Shown here one piece after another: positions 1 to 10,884 of a stretch of DNA of 44,147 nucleotides; position 1 is the first letter of the stretch; the number at the start of each line of letters is the position of its first letter. Under the pieces are notes generated by a model. It searched no databases. It saw only the letters and a list, made by a program, of their open reading frames with translations, and was not told where the DNA came from. The stretch comes from Candolleomyces eurysporus. Lineage: Eukaryota; Basidiomycota; Agaricomycetes; Agaricales; Psathyrellaceae. The position numbers and the translations under genes were made by a program. The stretch lies in NCBI GenBank assembly GCA_027579435.1, contig JANBPK010001525.1, forward strand, positions 1 to 44,147, written 5' to 3'.

Positions 1-249
1 TTTCGAATTAGTATAAATACTACTTGTTACTGTAGATAAACAATAACACATTCAATTCGCCCACTTCGCCAGTTTACGTGCGCATAGCTTAGCGCTGCGC
101 CATTTACTCAGCTAACGCGTTACGCTAGCTCAGTGATTAGTAACCTAGTAAAGTAGGAATTGTATTTGAACTATCAACCTCTACATAAGCGATAGCTTGA
201 ATTTCGAAACACCTAAACTACTAGTAAGAATTCGTGTATTCATAGGAAT

Positions 250-1248
250 ACACCAAAGTTAAGCCGACCCTTAACAGAGAGGCAGAAGGAGCAATTGCCC
301 CGCTACCGTAATACTATTGAGAAGGGGATCGAGAAGCTCACAGAATATGTGGAGGAGATTGAGGATATTCCAGCATACACGCTTGCAATTCGTACATGAT
401 CAATCCATTTTGAGGCTTATTCAGGTTGGATGCCAAGAGCTCATTTTTCGACAGTCATTACGCCAACAATCAAGTTAGCCTGGCACCAGAGGTACAAGAA
501 TGAACTTGTTGACTGGGCGAAACAACTCCTGATTGACTCGGTGAGTTGCCGCCCTGTTTCGTATGCCTTTGTGGCTCAAATTTTGATTCAACTTGCAAGT
601 TGAAACCCTATCGCTGACATGCTGGAATTAATACACCTGCCGCACCCCGTCATGCTGCCACAAGTGGCTCTTGGGCCGATGACGTGTTGGGATCACCGCT
701 GACACGCCCGGATAATCGTAGCCGCTCTATTCAAGCTGAGGTCGATGCTTACCTCGTGGATGGAAGGGTTGGGTGTGGGTCTACTGTAAGATTCTGGCAG
801 GTATGTCTTTGATTTCTCATTCTATCGATATTCCTGGCCCACTAATTCTGCACTGCTCTAGGAAAACCGTGAGGAGTATCCCACCATATTTCAGCTAGCA
901 ATGGATATTCTCCCGATCGCAGGGTCAGCGGTTCCCTGTGAACGAGTCTTCTCCTCAGCAAAGGAGACGATGACTGCTAGGCATTGTCGAATCCGCCCAA
1001 AACTCATGGAAGCCCTCCAAATGCTTAAGTTTGCGCTGAAGGGCGACTCATCTCTCAACTTTACTGTGGGGACAGGCCGTGATGCAGAGTTGGAAGTGTT
1101 AACAGCAAATGCAAATGAGTCTGGGCGACTTCCTGACGATATGACGAGCTATATTAGTCACTTACTGCATAGTGCCGAGCTTGAGGAGGATACTGATGAC
1201 GAAGGGGACGAGGAAAACAACGATTTCACTGATGAAAGCGGCTTGTAG
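250..1248 (+). pseudogene. hAT-family transposase, C-terminal part (degenerate)
   Basis: Reading frames between about 270 and 1248 encode the C-terminal half of a hAT DNA transposase. At 286-560 a frame reads through a stretch ending in TIKLAWHQRY, typical of the segment before the dimerisation region, but it contains an in-frame TGA near 397. At 735-800 the frame ends at GTATGT; the next exon starts at 862 after CTCTAG and runs to the stop at 1248. It carries the hAT C-terminal dimerisation motif: YPTIFQLAMDILPIAGSAVP followed by CERVFSSAK and then RIRPKLMEALQMLKF, with an acidic tail after it. The family mobilises DNA by cut-and-paste, but the catalytic DDE core and N-terminal zinc finger are not seen here, so this copy is a broken tail. 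Identification is strong for the last exon, weaker upstream. No terminal repeats were located. Confidence 0.8.
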
Positions 1249-1884
1249 AGTAGTGTAAAGTAGAAATTACCCAATTGGGGTATTATCTTGACAGGTTCAT
1301 TTCAGTTCGTCGGTCAGTGTGGGTCCGGTCGCGGTTCGGTCGTCATTGAGAAGGTCAAGGTACCAGCCTAACCCAGGATAGGATGGACTTGATTCAACTT
1401 GACTCAACTTGACCCAGCCGGACCTGTGGCAACACTAACCTTTACCCATGCACCAAAACCAGGTTCGTTTTGCAAGCCGGTTGAACAACTTCGTTCCACG
1501 ATGCACGGCATGCGGATNGGGGGCGCTTGCTTGATCTCACTGTCAGGTCTCAGATCTCAGTGGCCGAACTTAGGTAGGTGGCTATACACCCGCGCATCAT
1601 ATTCATATTCATATTCATATAAACGGCACAAGGTCCCTTAAGGAACGGCGGTTTCCACTCCTGCTCAGCCGGCACCAAGCTGTGGAATTGATGTGGCTGT
1701 GCTAGGATCTCTGAGTTCGCCTGGACAAAAGGGGGCAAGCCCCCATGAGCAGCCTGATAAACCTCGCGCTAACGTTAGGTATGGTGATGTCAGGAGCAAC
1801 TGTGGCCCCATCTTAAATTCATTGATATGATCGACGGTAATCAAGCTACTAGTTTTGAAAGACAATTAAAAACTCCCAGTCTGT
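1249..1884. other. Intergenic, low-complexity stretch with short repeats
   Basis: No gene recognised. Repeated TTGACTCAACTTGACC-type units occur at about 1385-1420, a single N is at 1518 beside a G run, and a short microsatellite of CATATT units lies at 1598-1621. Long open frames here are low-complexity and look non-coding. Confidence 0.5.
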
Positions 1885-3041
1885 TTACCCTTGGTCTGCA
1901 GACTCATAGGTTGCAATTTCGTCGCCAAACTCCTCCGTTATCATGGATTTGCTGCCCGGAGTCGCATTAGTCAGCCTGAAGAATGTGGTATAGTTGGATG
2001 TGCTAGCAGAGCACGAAGGACAGTTGAAATTGGTGCTGAAGGGGCAAGAATTGCACTCCCTGCATCGCAAATGTTTCCGGTCGACGTGAGGCTCCATCAA
2101 GGCTGGCCCGGATATACCATCGATGGTGGTACACAACCCCACGGTGTGCGTTCCACCCGGTATGTAGAGACTGCTGCAATCGTTAATCTGTATTTCCTGG
2201 TGGCAGTTGGAGCAGTTCCAGCTTTTTGTGAACATCACGGCCTTACAGACCCCACACCTCAGGGACCCTAGGGTGAAGAGTAGACCACGCATTTCAGGAG
2301 CTTGGCTCCTGGCCCATAACACGGCGCAAGCCGTGTCCATCCCTAGCTGAGATTTCAGTTCAGCCAGTGGGCGAACCGGATGTTCGGTAACGAGCTCGTT
2401 TAGCCCCTCCTCGAGCCATTTGGCGACCTTGCATTGTCGTGCAAGAACAACTTTCTCCACTGGATTTAACGATAGCTTCCTCAACTCCTGGATTGAATAT
2501 TTCCTTATCTAAAGAATGTTATTTTCTGTCTATGTCTAGGCCAAACATCGACGCCATTCACCTCCCTTATTTCCCACCGCGTGGATAAGTTCAGAACTCC
2601 CGCCCATTCCTCCTTGGTGAGACCGTAAGATCCAGAGATCACATCGTGCGGCCTATGGGAATTGCAATCAACACTAGCTCTATATTCACACCAAGCAAGG
2701 AATCCATTCTGCGTACATGGGATATAGAATTTTGATCAGGGCATTGAAGTCCACCGCCTTGTAGCCGTCTAATGCGATCGGATGCTCCTCGTCCCGCCCT
2801 TCTTCTTGCTCGTTCCCGACGGGTAGCTGAAACATATCTTTAAAGACTTCCGACATCTCGCTGAACCGATGTCGAGGAGCTTCAAAGATGATCTCCTCGA
2901 CCTGCATCACATGTCAGAATATCGTGCATGAAAGAAGTATTGCGGCAATCCAATCATGTAGAAAGCGCGTACCTTGAAAAACACCGTGTCCCCCCAGCGG
3001 ATAGGCTTCGGACGGACGATCGTTGATGGATCAGTCGACAT
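1885..3041 (-). CDS. BTB/POZ domain protein with Cys clusters (copy 1)
   Basis: Four-exon model: 3041-2973, 2901-2717, 2652-2562, 2508-1885 (969 nt, 322 aa), with GT-AG introns of 64-71, 53 and 71 bp. The start MSTDPSTIVRPKPIRWGDTV leads into a BTB fold: VEEIIFEAPRHRFSEMSEVF then DMFQLP and IALDGYKAVDFNALIKILYP. After it come a helical BACK-like part (LTKEEWAGVLNLSTRW) and a C-terminal half with paired Cys motifs (CGVCKAV, CSNCHQE, CRECNSC, CPSC) that could bind zinc. Exon 3 is 91 nt, exactly as in the paralogue at 18071-19297, and the exon 4 start was chosen because it aligns residue for residue with that paralogue. BTB proteins commonly act as protein-interaction adaptors, for example in Cullin-3 ubiquitin ligases; the target is unknown. 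The model is intact. Confidence 0.78.
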
Positions 3042-3900
3042 GCTTCTGCACGAGGTGACGGTTGGAATGAAAGAATAGGGCGAGCGCTTGATATAGTTAT
3101 CGATCACAATTGCGGAGTCACGCAGCCACGGCGCCGGCAAACAGCGGCAAACGGGCGCTGATGCTTCGTTACCCTCCCTTTGGTGATCCCAGGACGTCCT
3201 TGCTAAATATTCCGAATCCACTGTCACGGCCTCCCAACAATTTCGCTGGAGAACATTAGTTCATCATGATTGCTGGCTCTAGTTCTCCCTTTCTCATTAC
3301 ACAAATCTTCTGAACACATTCCCACTATGGCTTGAACAAAACCCTTTTGGCACTATTCACCTCAGCTCTAGGTCTCTTGACGCTCGATTCGTTCAATTCT
3401 GCTCATCAAGCCTTCCTTTCTTCCGGTCCCCTGCCACTAAATATCTTGTTGTTCAGGAGCCCATACTCCATTCACATTGATAAGAATAAAAATATAGGCG
3501 ATGCATTGCCTTGAAAGAGGCACCATGTCTGATCCATGTAGCGCTCAATGGCCGGTGCTTTGACAAGCTCCTCAAGATTGGGCCCCGATGAACTCAGTTG
3601 ATCCATTTCTACTAGCAGGATCCGAGATACCGGGACAAAGCAGCCATGTCGCCTCCCTAAATCGCCAGCAAAATTTGTCATCTGAGATTTTCGCTCCCCA
3701 GTCGACGGACACGACTCTTCTCGAGGAAGCATGCGGATAGAGAAGGCTCCCTACCACGCACCTACAGAAAACCAAAAGTCTCGCAATTGAATTTGCTCGC
3801 GAGAAATCTGCAACCTTCCACTTTTTGACGAGTTTAATGTGGGCTCAGGAATGAACCTCTCCTACTTGAAGTGCAAGACATTAACAAGTCATGGGCAGCG
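3042..3900. other. Intergenic, no gene recognised
   Basis: Upstream region of the minus-strand BTB gene. Several open frames of 60-106 codons occur on both strands, but none shows a recognisable domain or a coherent splice pattern. The interval 3420-3780 on the minus strand stays open for 86 codons and may be an old coding fragment; I cannot name it. Confidence 0.35.
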
Positions 3901-4384
3901 CTACGTCTCCTCACTGACCTCACTCATATATCGATGCATGCAACCTGAACCTTTGCAAGACCTTCGGCTGCCTTCCCAATGTTCAGGCTGTGGATACTTC
4001 CGCCCGACATGACCCCAGAAACGATGAAATGGAATGGGGGCCCAACGATCCGAAACACAGGTCCTGCCTCTACTACCCATCCCTCTTCTACTTTTGACAA
4101 CTCAAACAGAAGCTGGCAAGCCTGCGAAAAGTTTGGATGGGGCAATATGTGGTCTCTCACGACTTTCACGCAATCCCGTATGGACTGTCATTGGAACTCG
4201 GAAGACCGCTTCAAGAAAGTTGTGGTGTACACATCCGACTGTGTCAAGAAAAGCGATTGCGAGGTTAGATGGTTTGGTCTTTGAAACTGACGGTTCTTTG
4301 CTCTGGCCTTTAGCCACGGTACGGAATGGCTGAATGATGATCCGTACTTGCAAGATTGGCCCGAATTTCGAGGGTTCTGGTGAA
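3900..4384 (+). pseudogene. F-box/LRR protein remnant, C-terminal end
   Basis: The last codons (about 4322-4384) read EWLNDDPYLQDWPEFRGFW and stop, matching the conserved end of the intact F-box proteins in this window (WIDDDPALYDWHELHAS at 37363-37408). The segment about 3970-4090 carries a decayed version of the preceding region (a DTSARHDPRNDEMEW-like stretch in place of the intact copy's TLEWIDHDPEH area), interrupted by stops and frame changes. No F-box core is visible upstream. It therefore looks like the 3' end of an old duplicate of the F-box family found at 22983-24569 and 35844-37408, on the plus strand. Confidence 0.5.
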
Positions 4385-5508
4385 ACTGCTGGGTGAGTAA
4401 TTGTCATTCACTCGTCGCTGATTTGTGGTTTTTCTAACGTCTAAGGACCTATTTATGGAAGAGATAATGCTTTTCTTGTAATCTCCAGACACGTTAATCT
4501 GTTCATGGCGTCCCGTGGTCTGTCCGAATTTGCTACATAGGGGTTCCCAAGTGGGACTTTGCGACCAAATCCGTGGATGATGCCAAAGCCTCCGCTCAAA
4601 CGTACAATTCCCCAACTCATTCTCTTGGGTGCGTCTACCCATATAAATATATATCTACTACCCTCTTGCTTCTTTCTGGTCTCCGTTTGATTCTCAGAAG
4701 AGTCAGACCGACCGCAGCGCTTCTTCTCTTCTTCAATCGCCTGATTATCGAGGCGCTGGCGGGCAGCCTCACTCGCTGTTGATGGAAAAATCTCGTAGAG
4801 AGCGCAGAGAGAGAGAGAGAGTGCATTGTAAATATAGCTACTTTTCCTGTGGTGAAAACACCAGTGCGGGCTGGAGACTCTATGCGAAACTTCGAAACTT
4901 CACCCCCTTGGAGTGACATTCCGCCATGCTGCGTCTGATGTCCGCCTCCAAATTTGGGGTAAGACCCCCCGACCTAGCCCAGGCAGTCTGTTACGCCGGG
5001 GTGCCTGGATGGTCCCCCCTTGGGGATCCTCGTCTCCTACTGTTCAGGACTGAGGTTACTATTTGGAGGAGTAATAGCGATAAGAACAAACAGAGCACGA
5101 ACATCTTTCAAACCTCCAACGATTGTCTGCCATTCGGCGAGGATCTAGATGAGCCGCCGTCCCGGGATCTGGCTTGTGGCCACAAAGGTCCATATTCATC
5201 TGGGTAAATGGGATGCTAAGACTAAGTCCATCGACAAGGTCAGACGCCGCTAAGTCACTTTTCCTAGCTCTGAGCCTGAGAACAACTGACTGAAATTCGT
5301 TCCGCGCACGATGAATTGGAACCACGTTCCATAGGAAGGGACTGCTGGTTCCAACTACTCGGGTCTCGTGTTTTGCTTCTTCTTCATCTCTGATACCGAG
5401 GTAAAGACCATTGAAAAGGTTCTTGAAGTACCACAGATTCGAAGATGGTGCGGTGCCGTCGTACAGGATGGCTACCCACTCAACGATGAGGTTGCAAAAT
5501 TATTCAAT
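4385..5508. other. Intergenic; AT-rich TATA-like stretch and GA microsatellite
   Basis: No gene recognised. A TATA-like stretch (CATATAAATATATATC) lies near 4640-4655 and a GA dinucleotide repeat at about 4804-4820. The minus frame at 5059-5325 contains hydrophobic and Cys residues but no recognisable domain. Confidence 0.35.
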
Positions 5509-6389
5509 TCACTCAAAAGAGTGGAGAGCACAAGAGAGCCTACCGCTTGATTTCGTCCTTCGTTGTAACGAAAGCCAGACACTGACGACTGTATGCATTT
5601 TACCGTTCGGCGACATAGAAGGAATGGATGACTGACCATTGCCGTTGTCTTCTAAATGGGCAACCGATCCGGTGTATACATCGACAATCTTGTACGCCCC
5701 CCCCTGGTTGACATGGAGGAGAGGGCTCAACATCTGTTTTGTATTCACGCTCTCATAGTGATCCAGTGAGGAAAAGAGGGGCATTACAAACCTTGGTCGA
5801 TGCTCCAGAACTGGCAATCCAAATCCCGTTCTGGGCAGAACTGTAACCTCACCGCCGGCAGCTTCCCCAGATCGTCAGCGTCGAGAAGCTGTTTCGTGTT
5901 GGGAACGTAGAGACTGGACCAATTGGTGTTAGTAGGTGACACCCCGAATGACCTCTGCTGACGCGCTCACACAATCGACGATTGATGGTTGTTTCCCCGA
6001 GACACTTCTTTCACCTTCCATGGAAAATCAAACAACGTTCCAATGGTCACACCCTCTGCAAGCTTCCCAGCATCTTGGCCAAGATATAGTCCTGTGGTGA
6101 CGTTCCGGAATCTCCAGAATCCCTTCAAATCTTGGCTGGCTCGCCGCTACGTCGAAGATGTAATCTCCTTGAAAATCAATCAGGTAGGTCACGTACCTGT
6201 TAATACCCACACCCATTAAAATCGCTGAGAACTGCTCCCAAAACATGATTGTTGCTCATGGGTCGAGACAAGATGTCCTTAGCAAAGTAACGTACCCGCT
6301 GTTTGTGTACGGTGGTCAAGCTCAATGGCACCTCCAAATTTCACATTCTTGAATCGAGTGACCGCTCCATCTCTGAGAGCTTCAGGCAT
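5509..6389 (-). pseudogene. Ricin-B-type (beta-trefoil, CBM13-like) lectin gene, probably decayed
   Basis: Minus-strand exons show the layout of small basidiomycete beta-trefoil lectin-like proteins. Exon 1 (6389-6296) begins MPEALRDGAVTRFKNVKFGG and resembles the first trefoil repeat. A later segment (about 6120-5970) reads FWRFRNVTTGLYLGQDAGKL then GTLFDFPWKVKEV; a third (about 5925-5795) reads LYVPNTKQLLDADD and ends CQFWSIDQ, the W-x-I-type end of a trefoil repeat. After an 8-G run a new repeat starts, AYKIVDVYTGSVAHLEDNG, and the frame closes at 5509. Between exon 1 and the second segment I could not find splice sites keeping one frame, and the G8 run is a further risk, so it may be a pseudogene or carry sequence errors. 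The family binds carbohydrates; no catalytic or toxic chain is present. Confidence 0.5.
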
Positions 6390-6639
6390 TTCAACGATGA
6401 GAAATGGCGATGGAAAGGATAGTCAAGATCAAAGCGATGGCTATTGATATCGTGATTTCTTCAAAGCACTATGACTGTGGAAAGTAAAAGCGCAGCCGAT
6501 GTGACGGGCCGATAAATAGGCGCTCAATGACGTGATTTAGGGTTTGTCGGGGAGGAATGATGAGTTGACAAAGTTTCGAGAACTCAAACTTACCTCACTG
6601 AAGAGGCGCAGTTCTCCGTATCAACAGAGACATCTGTTT

Positions 6640-6913
6640 CAAGCCCAAGATTACCAAGATTACGGGAAAATGTCGAGAGACACCGTGATGAAACGCTGCC
6701 TCGGGTTGATATCACAGCATCCTTGTGAATTGAGGTATGTATGCCTGTTTGTACACCTTACGGCTCGAGCTCGATCGATGAGGATATATACCTGCGGCTA
6801 AGCCAGCTGAGATACCTCCCTTTAGCACCGCTCACTCGTATCGTGATTGAGCGGCCAATACCGCCTCCTCTCCGATAGCCCCAGCTTTGGAAGCTCGACT
6901 CAGAACCGTGGAT
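6640..6913 (+). repeat. Shared upstream segment of the DUF6533 copies
   Basis: This interval resembles 13740-14011 and 20170-20453. It contains a peptide-like stretch before an in-frame stop (copy C reads YGRTSKDSVMDYCLEFTASL), a conserved GGATATATA element, and the segment ATTGAGCGGCCAATA about 60 bp before the start codon. It is probably promoter plus the decayed 3' end of an upstream gene carried along by the duplication. Confidence 0.5.
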
Positions 6914-8587
6914 ATGACGGCACTGCTGGAGGAGGCAGCATGGGGTAAAGTTCTCTCAAGAGTAAGAGGTCTCATTCAACTATTTTAATGAGGGAACTCC
7001 TGGTTCAACCGATTACAAACTCTACTTTAGCACGCACTAAGTAAGGGCTCGGTACGACTCTGACCTGTGAATCGTACTGACTGCACCGCCACTGCGGCAT
7101 ATCATAAAAGACATTGCTTTGACCGCTGCAGTATGTGTTTCTCTCACGTGTATCACATTACGCTAAATCAGAGGATTTTTTACAGGCCGCGGACTGGCTC
7201 CACTCGCTCCCATTCGAGATTGAAGTCATTTGGACCGCAAAGTGGAACCTGGTTAAGATCTTGTACATCCTTAACAGGTATTTTTTGGCCGATATGTCCC
7301 TCTATTATGTCTGTGAGTGTAAAGAGAGGCCACTTTTACCAAGCTCACATCTTGTCTGTACTAGATCTTGAGCTTGCAAACGTTGAGGTGGGTGCCTGTT
7401 TTGTTTGGCCAGTTACGGACCCTTTAAGTCTGACGCAACCGCTCAATTCCCAGACGTGTAGAATATCTTTTATTATCTTTGGAGGTGAGCGCTTCGATGA
7501 ATTCTTGCTCATCCCCAGGGCCGACACAAACCATTCAAGTTACCGCACTCATAGGAGTCGCATTGGCGGAGAGTAAGTCACATGGATGCTGGCGCGAGTC
7601 AGGCCCGATACTCACCCAGCCACCGATACTGACTCTACTAGTGGTCATCTTCCTACGCCTGTACGCCCTATCAGGACAGAGTTCTATCTACCGCATCTGG
7701 CTTCCCCTCCAATTTCTCGCAGTTCAAGTGACTGCGTATTGTCTCGCCGGNTTTTTTTTTTCAAGTCGGTGAAATGTACGTCAGCTACCGCACAGCTCAC
7801 GCCAGAACCCTGATCGAGATGACATGCTAGATATGCCGTCCCCACTACCTGAATACGTCGCCTGCCTGCCAATCTCCGGCACAATAAATCTCGCCACAGC
7901 ACTCTTCGGTCTGCTGATGGCTAATGAGACCAGTGAGTGCATCGTCTTCATGCTATCGCCACGAAGTCCGGGCCTCACTGAGTATTTCGAACGATGAAGT
8001 TGTTCTCTTAGCGATGGTGCATGTTGGGCTCAAGAAGCATCGAAGGACACGCAGTCCGCTCATTACTACCTTCTACAGGGATGGCATCGTGTTTTTCTTG
8101 GCTCTCGCAGGTGTGTGTAGTCGCTTTGAAGTTGAATTCTTACCTAGCTTTTGATCATTATAGGATCTTCCATTGTCAACATCGTGCTCTTGCTCTCTCT
8201 TCCGGTACGTGATGTCCAATTGAGATAAAGAAGAACCGTACGTCTCATCCAGGGCTCATAGCCGTCAGCGAATACGATGTTTGCAATGTACGTAACTAAT
8301 TCCGAAGAGTGATCGAAAATCATCGCGTTGCTCACCCTTGTTTGTCTCCTAAAATCAGACCTCAACGTGCGATTCACTCGGTTTTAGCAAGTAGGATGAT
8401 CATCCATTTGCGCGAACAGTCGTACGAACAAGAGAACGGACACAAATTCCAGGATCGGTTCCACCCGAGCATCCTTGCCCGAATGCCTCTGTCATTCCGA
8501 ATCCGCAAAATTCAAACAGAAGCGACGACAGCAACACATGGGAACACAACAGCGACTTTCTTGGATATGCATGATATGATGCAGTAG
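6914..8587 (+). CDS. DUF6533 seven-helix membrane protein (copy A, intact)
   Basis: Thirteen exons can be joined in frame: 6914-6961, 7031-7040, 7111-7130, 7186-7312, 7365-7387, 7454-7484, 7519-7572, 7642-7768, 7831-7932, 8000-8110, 8164-8204, 8262-8287, 8359-8587, giving 315 aa if the N at 7751 (beside a T10 run) is ignored. The DUF6533 signature is AADWLHSLPFEIEVIWTAKW then LVKILYILNRYF. Family landmarks follow in order: VIFLRLYALSG, the loop PSPLPEYVACLPISG, a helix ending GLKKHRRTRSPLI, YRDGIVFFLALA, and the end QRAIHSVLASRMIIHLREQS, with a polar C-terminal tail. DUF6533 proteins are fungal membrane proteins of unknown function with GPCR-like topology. Exons 2 and 3 (10 and 20 nt) are the least certain. 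Relatives lie at 14012-15692, 20454-21985 and 38398-40441. Confidence 0.75.
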
Positions 8588-8639
8588 ACGTCTTGAAGGG
8601 AAAATGGCAATACGCGTATATACTTACATATGATACCGG

Positions 8640-9020
8640 TCTATGGCAACTGAACTTGTCATTAGGCTGCTTTCGTGTCGTGACAAACCTGCGGTACTCA
8701 CTTCCGAGCCCGAGTACGGATCGCCTTGAGGAAGAACTCCATGGGCTGTTGCACGGTGTGTGAGAGAGTTTGCTGTGAGAGGGAAGAATAAAGAGATATT
8801 AGGAGGGCTCGAGACAACGATGGTTTGGTACCTGATCGCTCGAGGTGTGAGGGGGCGAAACGAGTGTATTTGGGATAATTCTAAATGTAGACGAGATTGA
8901 AGACGACGAGAGGCGAGAAGAATTATATCGAAAAGAATGCGAATGCGAAATGACTGCTTGAGTCCGAATCGATGGAGGGGAAAAGGTAAGATGTTCTCTA
9001 AAATCTGTCTCGACGGTATA
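8640..9020 (-). promoter_or_regulatory. Orphan promoter, 5' UTR and first coding exon
   Basis: On the minus strand TATATA at about 9020 is followed by a pyrimidine-rich leader, a candidate UTR intron (GTACCA near 8833 to CTCTCACAG near 8773), and then ATG at 8742 in good context. The first coding exon (8742-8702) reads MEFFLKAIRTRAR and ends at GTGAGT. Beyond that, the strand runs into the 3' flank of DUF6533 copy A and no further exon is recognised. It looks like the 5' end of a gene truncated by rearrangement; the gene is not identified. Confidence 0.35.
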
Positions 9021-9559
9021 TAAGGTGTTTCCGTTTGTGTGTACCCGCTTGGTGTACAAATAAAGTGGGAGTCCAATCGGACCTCGCCGCCTAGCAACCG
9101 CAATATCCTACGAATATTTGAGAACGGTCTGTGGAAATAAAACAGTCCGTAAAAGGTGCGAAAGGGTCCCGAACGGGCGATGGAGTCAGCTAAGCGAACC
9201 GAGAGACAATAGGGCGAGTGAACCGATATCCGCTCAGGGTCGGTACACTCCCCACAACGGGAGCGATAACACCTGTCTCGTGCCTGGGCAAGCCGTTCTG
9301 GCGACGATGGCGTATTGGAACGCTTGTAAAGCCCTCCAGTCTGGTATTGAGTCGCCCGACGAGTGGATTCAATTCATCTTGGCTCAAGATTCTGATATTT
9401 TGATTGGGTAGATTTAGACAGGGAATATGAAGTATCTATAGCTCTATTCGAAACTTATAACGTATTTAATATGCTGTCTTTTTGTTACATTGTAATGCGC
9501 TGACCGTTCCCATCGTAATAACACGTACACCTTCATAACCAACACGAACAAATCCGAAA
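9021..9559. other. Intergenic, no gene recognised
   Basis: A 97-codon plus-strand frame at 9118-9411 has no recognisable motif. The interval otherwise holds the 3' flank of the secreted-protein gene that ends at 9560. Confidence 0.4.
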
Positions 9560-10282
9560 CTAGAAAAGACCCAAGAAAGATCGCCCTGAACCGGAGGCAG
9601 TGGATGTCGATTCATCCTCGGTAACAGGAAGGGTGAATAAGGAGATTGGGTTGCACCCGGATGGACCGTCATTCGGGTTAGCCTTGTAATAGACCTTCAG
9701 ATATATTAGCAAAGGTTTCGTCCAAGGTCAGAAGAATCGGGGTCACACTCACCTCAGAAGTCAAGCCGCAAACGTAGAATCCACCGGTACCGTTGAACGT
9801 GAGCATAGCGCCGAGCTGGGAGTTCTCGTTGAACGAGGCGAGGGTGAAAGGACTGTAGGCGGCACACTTGTTCGTGGAGGATCCTAACACAGTACCAAAC
9901 TGTCCGTATGTAGCACAGTNCCCCAGCGCCTGTTTGTTGTGCGTTGATGAGAGCGCGGTAAGGCTGACTATTGGAGGTGCTAGGGTTGACTGCGACGAGA
10001 TTGCCCTGCGAGTAGTAGAACTCGGCGATGGGCCCTGTCCCAGTAAGCACGGAGAAATAGTCAGCGCCTCCGTACAGGAGCACAGGCTAGAGCGCATTCA
10101 AGGAGTCAGATACAGATATCTGGCGACATGATGCTACGACCTACCTTGTAGTTGGTCCCGCAGCTGTCACAGCCCGTTGCAACTAGATTGAACAGGGGAG
10201 TGTCGCTGTCAGAGACGCGCAACGCGTTGATCGCGGCGGGAAGAGCGGCGACGAGAAGGCTGCTAAGCATGGCGAGCTGCAT
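9560..10282 (-). CDS. Small secreted cysteine-containing protein
   Basis: Three exons: 10282-10145, 10086-9753, 9694-9560. If the N at 9920 (in a G run on this strand) is dropped, the lengths are 138, 333 and 135 nt and every junction is in phase, giving 201 aa. The N-terminus MQLAMLSSLLVAALPAAINA is a clear signal peptide. The mature part has spaced Cys residues (GCDSCGTNYK, CATYGQFGTV, STNKCAAYSP, FYVCGLTSE, SGCNPI) and repeated Gly/aromatic segments (VLLYGGADYFSVLTGTGP, AEFYYSQGNLVAVNP). I recognise this as a type of secreted protein common in Agaricomycetes but cannot give a function. The C-terminus is Ser/Thr-rich. A decayed second copy lies just upstream at about 10640-10800. Confidence 0.75.
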
Positions 10283-10639
10283 GATTCGTGTGGAGTAGTC
10301 GTGTGGAGGAGTAGGACTGGAATGTAGGTAGACTGAACAAAGTGGCAATGATATAGAAGCCAGAGTCAACGCGGGGCCCTATTTAACGCATTTTTCTGAG
10401 GGGCTGACAATCTAACGATTAATATAGGGCTGACGATGTAATGAGAAATGTCGCTGACCGCTTGGGCGGCCGACGGGGTTGAGAAACCGCTTGACTTGGC
10501 TTGCATGAACTCTGCAGTCCGCTGAAGTCGAAGCTCAGGGTCTGCTTTTTCCACCAGATGACGGAAATGTCCCCCCGTTGCCATAGTAGAGGAATGTTTG
10601 CAAAGCGCTCACTGTCTGTGCAGGCCAATGCGAAAAATC

Positions 10640-10800
10640 ACGAGCGTTTATTTGGACGTGTATCGTCGTGTCGACAATGACAAACAGAGAACAGAGGGCA
10701 GGATTTTGTGGATCGACAGCAACTCGTCTCCCTTGAGAAAAATAGAGTTTAGCGATGGGACCAGCTCCAGTTAGGATGACGAAGTGCTAGTTGCTGCTGC
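10640..10800 (-). pseudogene. Decayed fragment of the small secreted protein gene
   Basis: On the minus strand the interval reads FVILTGAGPIAKL and then a FSQGRRVAVDPQN-like stretch, matching YFSVLTGTGPIAEF and YYSQGNLVAVNPS of the gene at 9560-10282. Flanking exons are not recognisable. It is a tandem duplicate fragment adjoining the TIR element at 10885. Confidence 0.5.
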
Positions 10801-10884
10801 CATTCCGGCGTACTGACTAACATACCCGGCGATCGACAGTTAGCATTCCGCGGGGAGAGATACGGGATAGGTCGTACCGAAGGG

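Noticed and set aside
1891..2271. 126-codon plus-strand open frame
   Set aside because: Lies antisense to the last exon of the BTB gene and has no domain; a shadow frame.
4804..4820. GA repeat as a regulatory GAGA element
   Set aside because: A simple microsatellite with no neighbouring gene model to connect it to.
7067..7576. 169-codon plus-strand frame
   Set aside because: It reads through several introns of DUF6533 copy A in a mixed frame; the exon model explains the interval better.
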